From NCBI RefSeq assembly GCF_000956475.1, contig NZ_JYJB01000009.1:620001-684000 (forward strand): a stretch of DNA of 64,000 bases. Direction: 5' to 3'. The notes beneath the pieces are model-generated. The model was not told where the DNA came from, did no database searches, and saw nothing but the letters and a program-made list of their open reading frames with translations. This DNA is from Microbacterium hydrocarbonoxydans (lineage in GTDB: Bacteria; Actinomycetota; Actinomycetes; Actinomycetales; Microbacteriaceae). Below, one piece after another: positions 46,865 to 54,737 of this stretch (its first letter is position 1; the number at the start of each line of letters is the position of its first letter). The position numbers were made by a program, and so were the translations under genes.

Positions 46865-48712
46865 ATGCAGTTCCACCACCACGGTTATGTCTCCGGTGAT
46901 CCCCGCATCCTGCCCGCGGGCATCTCCGATCGCCCTGCCGACCTGCCCGAAGAGGTCGACGTGCTCATCGTGGGGTCCGGGCCTGCCGGCATGCTGCTCG
47001 CCGCCCAGATGTCGCAGTACCCGGACGTCACCACGCGCATCATCGAGAAGCGCGAGGGGCGACTCGTCCTGGGGCAGGCCGACGGCATCCAGCCGCGCAG
47101 CGTCGAGACGTTTCAGGCGTTCGGCTTCGCCGAGCGGATCATGGCTGAGGCGTACAACATCGGCTGGATGAACTTCTGGGGTCCGGATCCCGAGAAGCCC
47201 GACGAGATCGTGCGCACCGCGCGCACCGCCGACTACGCCTACGACATCTGCGAATTCCCGCACCTGATCGTGAACCAGGCACGGGTTCTCGACTACTTCG
47301 CCGAGGCTGCCGCCGACGGGCCGGGACGGATCGTCCCCGACTACGGCGTCGAATTCCTCGGGCTGACGGTGCACGACGAAGGGGAGTACCCGGTCGAGGT
47401 CACCATCCTTCAGGGCGGCAGGGAGCGGGCGATCCGCGCCAAGTACGTCGTCGGCTGCGACGGCGCGCGCAGCGGCGTCCGTCAGGCGATCGGCCGCACG
47501 CACGTCGGCGCCAGCGCCGCGCACGCCTGGGGCGTCATGGACGTACTGGTGAACACCGACTTCCCGGATTGGCGCACGAAGTGCGCGATCAACTCGGCGG
47601 CGGGGAACATCCTGCACATCCCGCGCGAGGGCGGCTATCTCAGCCGGATGTACATCGACCTCGGCGAGGTCGCCGCGGATGACGACCACAGGGTGCGTCA
47701 GACTCCGGTCGAGGGGATCATCCGCAAGGCGAACGCGATCCTGCATCCGTACTCGCTCGATGTGAAGCAGGTCGCCTGGCACAGCGTCTACGAGGTCGGT
47801 CACCGCGTGACCGACGGGTTCGACGACGCCACCGGCACCGATCGCAATCCGCGGGTCTTCCTCACAGGAGACGCCTGTCACACGCACAGCGCCAAGGCCG
47901 GGCAGGGCATGAACGTGTCGATGCAAGACGGCTTCAACCTGGGCTGGAAGCTCGGATCGGTACTGACCGGCCGCGCTCCGGAGTCGCTCCTGGCGACCTA
48001 CGGTGCCGAGCGCCGCCCGGTCGCGCAGCAGCTCATCGACTTCGACCGCGAATGGTCGAGCCTGATGGCGCGCAAGCCCGAGGAGATCTCCGATCCCAAC
48101 GAGCTGGCCACCTTCTATCTCGGCACGGCCGAGTTCCCGTCCGGTTTCATGACGCAGTACACCGCGTCCATGATCACCGGCACCGATGCGCACCAGGCGC
48201 TCGCCCTGGGCTTCCCGCTCGGCAAGAGGTTCAAGTCGGCCGAGGTCGTGCGGGTCGGCGACGGCAACGCGATCCACCTGGGACACCACGCCAGGGCCGA
48301 CGGGCGGTGGCGTGTGTACGCCTTCGGCGACCGCGACGGCTCGGCGCTGAATACATGGGCGGATGCCGCGGCCCCCGTGTTCGCGCGGTTCACCCCGGCC
48401 GACGGAGATGCCGACGCGGTTTTCGATGTGAAGGCGGTGTACCAGCAGCCGTTCGAGGAGCTGGAGGTCACTTCGGCGCCTGCGCTGTTCCAGCCGAAGA
48501 CGGGGCCACTCGGGCTCACGGACTGGGAGAAGGTCTACGCGGCCGGCCCGTCGAAGTGGACCGAGACCGACATCTTCGAGGCGCGAGAGCTGTCGCGCGA
48601 CGGCGTCGCCATCGTCGTGCGACCGGACCAGTACGTGGCGGCGATCCTGCCGCTGGACGCTGTGGGCGAGCTGGAGGCGTTCCTGGAAGGGGCGTTCCTG
48701 CCCGCGACCTGA
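46865..48712 (+). CDS. FAD-dependent aromatic hydroxylase (phenol 2-monooxygenase / 3-hydroxybenzoate 4-monooxygenase type)
   Basis: 615 residues. Class A flavoprotein hydroxylase: VLIVGSGPAGMLLAAQM (about 33-49), CDGARSGVRQ, and FLTGDACHTHSAKAGQGMN (FAD ribityl site). A C-terminal thioredoxin-like dimerisation domain (about 450-615) is typical of the phenol hydroxylase/MobA group. It adds an ortho hydroxyl to a phenolic acid. Being next to the hpa cluster it might make homoprotocatechuate or protocatechuate, but the substrate is not settled. The ATG at 46865 has GGAAGGA upstream; an ATG 14 codons earlier lacks a ribosome site. Confidence 0.87.
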   Translation: MQFHHHGYVSGDPRILPAGISDRPADLPEEVDVLIVGSGPAGMLLAAQMSQYPDVTTRIIEKREGRLVLGQADGIQPRSVETFQAFGFAERIMAEAYNIGWMNFWGPDPEKPDEIVRTARTADYAYDICEFPHLIVNQARVLDYFAEAAADGPGRIVPDYGVEFLGLTVHDEGEYPVEVTILQGGRERAIRAKYVVGCDGARSGVRQAIGRTHVGASAAHAWGVMDVLVNTDFPDWRTKCAINSAAGNILHIPREGGYLSRMYIDLGEVAADDDHRVRQTPVEGIIRKANAILHPYSLDVKQVAWHSVYEVGHRVTDGFDDATGTDRNPRVFLTGDACHTHSAKAGQGMNVSMQDGFNLGWKLGSVLTGRAPESLLATYGAERRPVAQQLIDFDREWSSLMARKPEEISDPNELATFYLGTAEFPSGFMTQYTASMITGTDAHQALALGFPLGKRFKSAEVVRVGDGNAIHLGHHARADGRWRVYAFGDRDGSALNTWADAAAPVFARFTPADGDADAVFDVKAVYQQPFEELEVTSAPALFQPKTGPLGLTDWEKVYAAGPSKWTETDIFEARELSRDGVAIVVRPDQYVAAILPLDAVGELEAFLEGAFLPAT

Positions 48713-48727
48713 GCCGCCCGCTCGTCA

Positions 48728-48754
48728 TGACATATGTCACGCTGAAGACGTGAC
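48728..48754. promoter_or_regulatory. Palindromes before the ABC-2/two-component operon
   Basis: TGACATATGTCA (48728-48739) is a perfect 12-base palindrome; overlapping it, GTCAC-N9-GTGAC spans 48736-48754. They lie 45-70 bases before the ATPase gene and are good candidates for the site of the operon's own LuxR-type response regulator. Confidence 0.55.
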
Positions 48755-48798
48755 AGCGCCGGACAGCGCCGAGAGCGTCCGCTCACGATGCTGGAACC

Positions 48799-49722
48799 AT
48801 GAACACCACAGGCGCAGCATCCGCTGCCATCGAACTCACCGACGTGCGACGCCATTTCGGAGCGGGAGACCGTCGGGTCCAGGCCGTCGACGGCGTCACC
48901 CTCCGCATAGAGCGCGGCGAGGTCGTCGCCCTCCTGGGACCGAACGGCGCGGGCAAGACGACCACTCTCGACATGCTTCTCGGGCTCACGCGGCCGAGCG
49001 CGGGCACCGTCTCCGTGCTGGGAGCCGCCCCTGAGCGAGCGGCCAGCTCCGGAACGATCGCGGCGGTGCTCCAGACGGGCGGCCTGCTGGGCGATCTCAC
49101 CGTGCTCGAGACCGTCGAGCTCATCGCGTCGCTGTACGGGCGGCCGGCGCTCGGCCGGGTTCCCGAGGCGATGGCGCGAGCCGACCTCGCACACCTCGCC
49201 AAGCGCAGGGTGTCGAAGTGCTCTGGAGGCGAGCAGCAGCGGATCAAGTTCGCGCTCGCGCTGGTTCCCGACCCCGACATCCTCGTCCTCGACGAGCCCA
49301 CCGCCGGCATGGACGTCACGGCTCGGCGGCATTTCTGGGACGTGATGCGGGCCGATGCGGATGCCGGTCGCACGATCGTCTTCGCGACGCACTACCTGGA
49401 AGAGGCCGAGCAGTTCGCCCGGCGCACCGTGGTCATGCACCGCGGCACGATCGTCGCCGACGCCCCCACGGCCAGACTCCGCGCGAGCCTCGGCGAGCGC
49501 ACGGTCGCGGCGACGCTGCCCACCGCGGATCGTGATTCGATCGTGGCCCGGGTGGCGGCGATCACAGGGGTGATCGGCATCCGCCTCGACGCAGACCGGC
49601 TCAGCCTGCGGGCCGCCGATTCCGACGCGGCCGCACGCGCCCTGCTCGAGGTCGGCGCTCGCGATCTCGAGATCGCCGCCCCCACGCTCGAAACCGCCTT
49701 CACCGCTCTCACGGAGGACTGA
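48799..49722 (+). CDS. ABC-2 type exporter, ATP-binding protein
   Basis: 307-residue ATPase: Walker A GPNGAGKT (47-54), signature CSGGEQQ, Walker B ILVLDEPTAGMD, switch His in ATHYLEEAEQ. A C-terminal ~80-residue extension is typical of the DrrA/multidrug class. Works with the permease encoded 3 bases downstream to export a drug, lipid or antimicrobial peptide; substrate unknown. Confidence 0.93.
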   Translation: MNTTGAASAAIELTDVRRHFGAGDRRVQAVDGVTLRIERGEVVALLGPNGAGKTTTLDMLLGLTRPSAGTVSVLGAAPERAASSGTIAAVLQTGGLLGDLTVLETVELIASLYGRPALGRVPEAMARADLAHLAKRRVSKCSGGEQQRIKFALALVPDPDILVLDEPTAGMDVTARRHFWDVMRADADAGRTIVFATHYLEEAEQFARRTVVMHRGTIVADAPTARLRASLGERTVAATLPTADRDSIVARVAAITGVIGIRLDADRLSLRAADSDAAARALLEVGARDLEIAAPTLETAFTALTED

Positions 49723-49725
49723 CCC

Positions 49726-50481
49726 ATGATCTTCTCACCCACCATGCTGCGCATCGAGGCGGTCCGCCAGCTGCGCAATCCCTACACGCTGGCCTTCACG
49801 ATCGCGATGCCGATCGCGATGTACCTGCTGTTCGGGGCGAGCATGAGCTACGGACGCCTCTCGGCCGGCCACGGCAACGTGTCCTTCTACGTGATGACCT
49901 CGATGGCCGCCTACGGCACCGCGGTCGCGATGAGCTCGCTGACCTCGCTCGCCGCGACCGAGGTGAAGCAGGGGTGGGGTCGCCAGCTCGCGATGTCGCC
50001 GCTCACCACGGGCGGGTACGCCCTCACGAAACTCCTCACCGCCGTCGCCTATGCGGCGCTGTCCGTGCTCGGCGTGTTCATCGCGGGGATGCTGACCGGT
50101 GCCGAAGCGGATGAAGCCTGGCGGTGGGTCGCAACCGGCGGGATCATCCTCGGCATCGGCCTGATCTACGGACTGTGGGGGCTCGGGGTCGGGCTGTTCT
50201 TCGGGGGCGACTCGGGCACCGCACTCGCTTCGATCTCGATGACGTTCTTCGCGTTCTTCGGCAACGTGTTCATGCCTCTCGACGGCGTCATGCTCGACAT
50301 CGCCCGCTTCACGCCGCTGTACGGCTTCGTGGCGCTGAGCAGGTGGCCGCTCACCGAAGGTCAGCTCACCACGGGGCAGGTGGACGATCTGGGGATGCTG
50401 CTGCTCAACGTCGCCGTCTGGGTCGTGCTGTTCTCTGCTCTTGTCGTCGCGGGCGTCCGGCGCTCGCGCGCACGTCAGTAG
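49726..50481 (+). CDS. ABC-2 type exporter, permease
   Basis: 251 residues with six membrane helices; N-terminal EAVRQLRNPYTLAFTIAMPI is the usual ABC-2 entry. Conserved helix 5 region FGNVFMPLDGVMLDIARFTPLYGF. Partner of the ATPase and cotranscribed with the sensor kinase and response regulator that follow. Confidence 0.92.
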   Translation: MIFSPTMLRIEAVRQLRNPYTLAFTIAMPIAMYLLFGASMSYGRLSAGHGNVSFYVMTSMAAYGTAVAMSSLTSLAATEVKQGWGRQLAMSPLTTGGYALTKLLTAVAYAALSVLGVFIAGMLTGAEADEAWRWVATGGIILGIGLIYGLWGLGVGLFFGGDSGTALASISMTFFAFFGNVFMPLDGVMLDIARFTPLYGFVALSRWPLTEGQLTTGQVDDLGMLLLNVAVWVVLFSALVVAGVRRSRARQ

Positions 50482-50490
50482 GTTGGACGC

Positions 50491-51648
50491 ATGACCGATC
50501 ATCGCAGCGACGCAGCCGCCTTCGCGGCGGCCGGAGCGCCTCCGGCCGCCTGGTCGGCGCCCGGCACGCGTTCGGATCGACCCAAGGACCCGTGGTCGCG
50601 GTTCGGGTGGCTGATGGCCGTGATCTGGCTGGTGTTCCTGATCTATCCCGTGCTCACTCTGATCGGCTCCGAGGCGGCCCTGCCCTGGGTGGTCGTCGGC
50701 TGGGTCGTCCTCGTGGCGTTCATCGTGCTGTACGTGGTGGGCTTCATGTACGGAATGCGCAACGCCGCATTCGGCGGCCCGGTGCCGCGACGGCAGTGGA
50801 TCACCTTCGCTCTGCTGATCGTGTGCGCACTGCTCTCGATCCCGGCCGAGGGCGGATCGGCGCTGAGCTTCCTGCCGTTCATCATGTCGTTCGCCTCGTA
50901 CGGGCTCACACGGCTCTGGCACTGGCTCACCTTCGTCGCCTCTGCGGCCGTCACCGCTCTGTGCGTGTTCCTCCTCCCCGGCGGCCTCGACTACCTGTCG
51001 GTGCTGTCCATCGTGGTGCTGCTCGGCGTCGTGAACACCGTGTCGACCTGGCTGATCCTGCGCTCGAGCGAGGCGGACCGCCTGGGCCTCGAGCTCGCGA
51101 CGAGCGAGGGACGCGAAGCCGTCGCCCGCGATGTGCACGACTTGATCGGACACTCGCTCACGGTCGTCGGGCTCAAGGCTCAGCTCGCACGGCGGCTGAT
51201 GGACAGCGATCCGGAGCGCGCGAAGGCGGAGCTCTCCGACATCGAGGCGCTCACGGCCGAGGCGATCGGCGGAGTGCGCGCCACTGTTGCCGGCGCCCGA
51301 GCCACGACGCTGGTCGAGCAGCTCGCGTCGAGTCGCGACGCGCTGCGGGCGGGTGATGTCGCTCTCACCGTCGAGGGGGCGCCCGGTGCCCTGTCCGCCG
51401 CGCAGGCGCTCACCGCCGCATGGATACTTCGCGAGGCGACGACGAACACGCTGAGGCACGCACGGGCGAGTCGCGTCGAGGTGCGGATCGCGCCGGGACG
51501 ATTCGTCATGATCGACGACGGCCCGGGACCGGGGACGCGGGAGGGCAACGGCATCCGCGGCATGCGGGAGAGGGCTGCGGCCTCCGGAGCGACCTTCGTC
51601 GTGGCTGCCGGAGAGAGCGGCGGCACTCGGGTGGAGGTGACGTGGTGA
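50491..51648 (+). CDS. Sensor histidine kinase (DesK/NarX-like, HisKA_3)
   Basis: 385 residues. About five membrane helices (roughly 45-175) with short loops, then the HisKA_3 dimerisation helix with phosphorylated His216 (RDVHDLIGHSLTVV) and an HATPase domain (ILREATTNTLRHARA, DDGPGPG). The lack of a large sensor domain and the link to an ABC exporter suit membrane-stress or peptide sensing. The stop overlaps the regulator start (GTGA). Confidence 0.92.
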   Translation: MTDHRSDAAAFAAAGAPPAAWSAPGTRSDRPKDPWSRFGWLMAVIWLVFLIYPVLTLIGSEAALPWVVVGWVVLVAFIVLYVVGFMYGMRNAAFGGPVPRRQWITFALLIVCALLSIPAEGGSALSFLPFIMSFASYGLTRLWHWLTFVASAAVTALCVFLLPGGLDYLSVLSIVVLLGVVNTVSTWLILRSSEADRLGLELATSEGREAVARDVHDLIGHSLTVVGLKAQLARRLMDSDPERAKAELSDIEALTAEAIGGVRATVAGARATTLVEQLASSRDALRAGDVALTVEGAPGALSAAQALTAAWILREATTNTLRHARASRVEVRIAPGRFVMIDDGPGPGTREGNGIRGMRERAAASGATFVVAAGESGGTRVEVTW

Positions 51649-52259
51649 GCGACAGCATCCGCCTGGTGATCGCCGACGATCAGGCTCTCGTTCGAGGGGC
51701 TCTCGGGGCGCTGCTCGACCTCGAGGACGATCTGGAGGTCGTCGGACTCGCCGCGGACGGCGAGCAGGCGCTGAGCCTCGTGGAAGAGCTCGCCCCCGAC
51801 CTGTGCCTGATGGACATCCAGATGCCCGGCATCGATGGCGTGGAGGCGACGCGCGCGCTCCGGACCGCCAGCCCGCGCACCCGCGTGCTGATCGTCACCA
51901 CGTTCGCGCGGCCCGGTTATCTGCGATCCGCGCTGGACGCGGGCGCGAGCGGATTCATCGTCAAGGACAGCCCCGCGGAGAAGCTGGCGGATGCCGTGCG
52001 GCGCGTGCACGCCGGCATGCGCGTGCTTGATCCCACCCTCGCCGAGGAGAGCCTGTTCGAGGGTGCGAATCCGCTCAGCGAGAGGGAACGGCAGGTGCTG
52101 CGTCTCGCCGCCGACGGTCGATCGGCAGGGGCGATCGCCGCGGAGGTGTTCCTGTCGGCCGGAACCGTGCGCAATCATCTGTCCGCCGCGATCGGCAAGA
52201 CGGGAGCGGGCAACAGGGCGCAGGCGGTGCGGATCGCCGTCGACAAGGGGTGGATCTGA
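51645..52259 (+). CDS. LuxR-type response regulator (DesR/LiaR-like)
   Basis: 204 residues. Receiver domain with Asp57 (LCLMDIQMPG) and Lys in FIVKDSP; C-terminal LuxR helix-turn-helix LSERERQVLRLAADGRSAGAIAAEVFLSAGTVRNH (about 144-178). Should activate or repress the upstream ABC-2 exporter. The GTG start overlaps the kinase stop. Confidence 0.93.
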   Translation: MSDSIRLVIADDQALVRGALGALLDLEDDLEVVGLAADGEQALSLVEELAPDLCLMDIQMPGIDGVEATRALRTASPRTRVLIVTTFARPGYLRSALDAGASGFIVKDSPAEKLADAVRRVHAGMRVLDPTLAEESLFEGANPLSERERQVLRLAADGRSAGAIAAEVFLSAGTVRNHLSAAIGKTGAGNRAQAVRIAVDKGWI

Positions 52260-52381
52260 CAGGTCGTCGGATGCGGTTCGGCGGTGGTTGCCGGGCCGCC
52301 GGCGTCGGCCGGATGCAATGTCGGAGGCCATGCGTAGGTTGATCCGCAGGCGGGAGACGCTCGCCGTGGAGGGTGTGTGTC

Positions 52382-52771
52382 ATGACCTGGAAGATCGAAC
52401 TCATCTTCATGCCGGTGACCGATGTCGACCGCTCGAAGGACTTCTATACCAAGATCGGCTTCAACCCCGACCACGACCACAGGGTGAGCGATGAGCTGCG
52501 CTTCGTGCAGATGACTCCTCCGGGGTCCGCCTGCTCGATCGCCTTCGGCACGGGGCTCGACATCCCGCTCGAGCCGGGACAGCAGAAGACGATCCAGGTG
52601 GTGGTGCCGAACGCCGACGAGGCGAAGGCGCAGCTGGAGGCGGTCGGGGTCGCGACCAAGGGCGTCGAAGACCTGGGCTGGGGTCGATTCGTGTGGTTCG
52701 ACGACCCCGACGGCAACACCTGGACTCTGCAGGAGCTGCCCGACTACGCGGCAGCGAACCAGCAGGCCTGA
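52382..52771 (+). CDS. VOC-family (glyoxalase/bleomycin-resistance fold) protein
   Basis: 129 residues, single vicinal-oxygen-chelate module. Strand pattern FMPVTDVDRSKDFYTKIGF at the start and WFDDPDGNTWTLQELP at the end are typical. Function unknown; such proteins include small-molecule isomerases and resistance proteins. The ATG at 52382 follows GGAGGG; a GTG three codons earlier is less likely. Confidence 0.88.
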   Translation: MTWKIELIFMPVTDVDRSKDFYTKIGFNPDHDHRVSDELRFVQMTPPGSACSIAFGTGLDIPLEPGQQKTIQVVVPNADEAKAQLEAVGVATKGVEDLGWGRFVWFDDPDGNTWTLQELPDYAAANQQA

Positions 52772-52774
52772 TTC

Positions 52775-52820
52775 GTCGCGAGCGGTGCGGTCGGCTCAGC
52801 TCGGCCACATCGCTCGCGAC
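52775..52820. terminator. Bidirectional hairpin between convergent genes
   Basis: Perfect 10-base arms GTCGCGAGCG (52775-52784) and their complement (52811-52820), directly after the VOC stop and directly after the leftward ThDP enzyme stop. Serves both convergent units. Confidence 0.65.
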
Positions 52821-52823
52821 CTG

Positions 52824-54533
52824 TCAGGAGTTCACGCGGATGATCTCCTGCTGGTACGGGGCGATCACATCTCCCGAGATGCGCAGATCGAGCAGCAGGA
52901 ATCGACGCGACGCGGCATCCTCACGCGCCCACTCGCCGAGCCTGTCGAGATCGGCCAGGGTGCGCACAACCACGCCCTCGGCACCCACAGCCGCGCCGAA
53001 CGCGGCGAAATCGACCTCGGGGATGCGCATCGGCCCCTCGGCGAGACCCTTCAGCCCGTAGAGGTTGACCTCGGCGCCGTAGGCGGCGTCGTTCCAGATC
53101 ACGGCGATGCCGCGGCCGGCCGCGGCCCGGACGGCCGATTCGAGGTCGGAGATCGCCATGAGCCCTCCGCCATCGCCGCTCGTCAGCACGATGGTCGAGT
53201 CGCGGCGGGCGAGCGCGGCGCCGACGACACTCGGCCACCCCTGGCCGATCGACTGGAAGGCCGTTCCCACCATCATCATGCGATCGGGAGCCGCGACCGG
53301 CCAGTACATGTTCGCCCAGCCGATGAAGTGCCCGCCGTCGGAGACGACCACACGGTCCTGCGGCAACAGCTCCGCGATCCGTCGCGCCGCGGAGCGCGGG
53401 TCGAGGCGGCCGTCGGCAGCGAGTTCGTCGCCGTGCGCGTAGGTGCGCGCCGCGGCCACGTCGACGGTCTCCCGCCATGGCGCTTCGACAGGCTCAGCGA
53501 TCCAGCGAACGGAGCCGTCGTTGCTGTGGGTCCCTGAGCTTGTCGAAGGGTCCCGGTCGCGCAGCCGCTTCACGAGCTGCTCCGCCGCCACTCGTGCGTC
53601 CGCCCGGACGAAGCCGCCCACGTGCGGATGCGTGGCGGTCGGTGCGATGTCGATCTGGAACACGCGGGTGCCCGGTGCGAACAGCTCCCCGAAGCGCATC
53701 GTGAACTGGTTCAGCGAGGCGCCGAACACGACAGCCACATCGGCCGAGCGGATCAGCTCCATCGCGCCGTCGGCGCCGAAGCCGCCCGTCACGCCGAGGT
53801 CGTACTGCGTGTCGGGGAACACGCCCCGGCCCAGGGCAGAGGAGGCGGTGAGCGCGCCGGTCAGGGCGGCCAGTTCGCCGAGAGCCGATCCTGCATCGGC
53901 GAGCCAGGCCCCGCGTCCGGCCAGCAGGAACGGCCGCGTGGCAGCTCGCAGCGCCTGCGCGATCTCATTCAGCATCCCCTCGGCGTATTCGCCGCGGGGC
54001 GCGAGCGGCGCGGGAATCCGAGGCGAGGGCGCAGGCGGCACCTCGCCGGCCTCGAGGGCTGCCACGTCGTAGGGGATCGCCAGCACGACCGGCACCCGGT
54101 AGGTCAGGGCGTGCTCGATCGCGATGACGGTCGTGGCCGCGGCATCCGCTCGCCCCACGGTGTACGTGCGGGCGCCGACGGCTGATGCGAGGGCGATCTG
54201 GTCGACGTCCCACGGGCGCGGCCCCGACGTCGGCTCGTCGCCGACCACGAGCACCAGCGGCACGTGCGCCTGCACGGCCTCTGCGAGCGCCGTCAGAGTG
54301 TTCGTGAAGCCAGCGCCGTATGTCGAGGTGCCGGCCGCGATACGCCCGGAGGCGCGGAAATGCGCGTCGGCGGCGACCACGGCTCCCTGCTCGTGGCGGA
54401 CCGCCGTGAAGACGGCATCCGTCTGCTTCTCGAGTGCGTCGAGGAAGTACGCGTTCCCGTTGCCCATCACGCCGAAGACGGCGTCGATGTGCTGAGCGAG
54501 CGTGAGGGCGACGTGTGCGGAGACCGTGGGCAT
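52824..54533 (-). CDS. Thiamine-diphosphate-dependent enzyme, acetolactate synthase-like
   Basis: 569 residues with the three ThDP domains: N-terminal Pyr domain with catalytic Glu48 (RHEQGAVVAADAHFR), central domain (about 190-330), and C-terminal PP domain with the ThDP motif beginning GDGGGLMAISDLESAV. Reaction unknown; relatives include acetolactate synthase and benzoylformate or oxalyl-CoA decarboxylases, and none fits clearly. A dispersed repeat pair (53483-53550) has entered the gene in frame between the central and C-terminal domains. Monocistronic, convergent with the VOC gene. Confidence 0.85.
   Translation of the reverse strand: MPTVSAHVALTLAQHIDAVFGVMGNGNAYFLDALEKQTDAVFTAVRHEQGAVVAADAHFRASGRIAAGTSTYGAGFTNTLTALAEAVQAHVPLVLVVGDEPTSGPRPWDVDQIALASAVGARTYTVGRADAAATTVIAIEHALTYRVPVVLAIPYDVAALEAGEVPPAPSPRIPAPLAPRGEYAEGMLNEIAQALRAATRPFLLAGRGAWLADAGSALGELAALTGALTASSALGRGVFPDTQYDLGVTGGFGADGAMELIRSADVAVVFGASLNQFTMRFGELFAPGTRVFQIDIAPTATHPHVGGFVRADARVAAEQLVKRLRDRDPSTSSGTHSNDGSVRWIAEPVEAPWRETVDVAAARTYAHGDELAADGRLDPRSAARRIAELLPQDRVVVSDGGHFIGWANMYWPVAAPDRMMMVGTAFQSIGQGWPSVVGAALARRDSTIVLTSGDGGGLMAISDLESAVRAAAGRGIAVIWNDAAYGAEVNLYGLKGLAEGPMRIPEVDFAAFGAAVGAEGVVVRTLADLDRLGEWAREDAASRRFLLLDLRISGDVIAPYQQEIIRVNS
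53483..53550. repeat. Inverted pair of dispersed elements inside the ThDP enzyme gene
   Basis: CTTCGACAGGCTCAG (53483-53497) and its near-perfect complement (53534-53548, one mismatch) are 36 bases apart and can form a hairpin. In the gene frame they encode DPSTSSGTHSND and AEPVEAPW, inserted in the linker before the C-terminal domain. Confidence 0.85.
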
Positions 54534-54737
54534 GCGAAGGCCTTTCGAGACAGGGACGGAGAGAGCGCTTATTCCGTATGTGTCTCGCCCGCGCGACCGT
54601 GCGAGGGGCTTCGTGCCTCTTTTTCAGGCACCGGCCTGTGCAGACCGGACCACAGAATCGTACCGCGGCGACACCCCGTCGCGGGTCCGTCGCGAGGCCG
54701 TAACACCCGCGAAACCGCGACACGGAATCATGCGGAC

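Noticed and set aside
54534..54737. GAGG...CCTC followed by T tract (near 54600-54630) as a terminator
   Set aside because: The stem has mismatches in its centre and does not follow a gene end on either strand.
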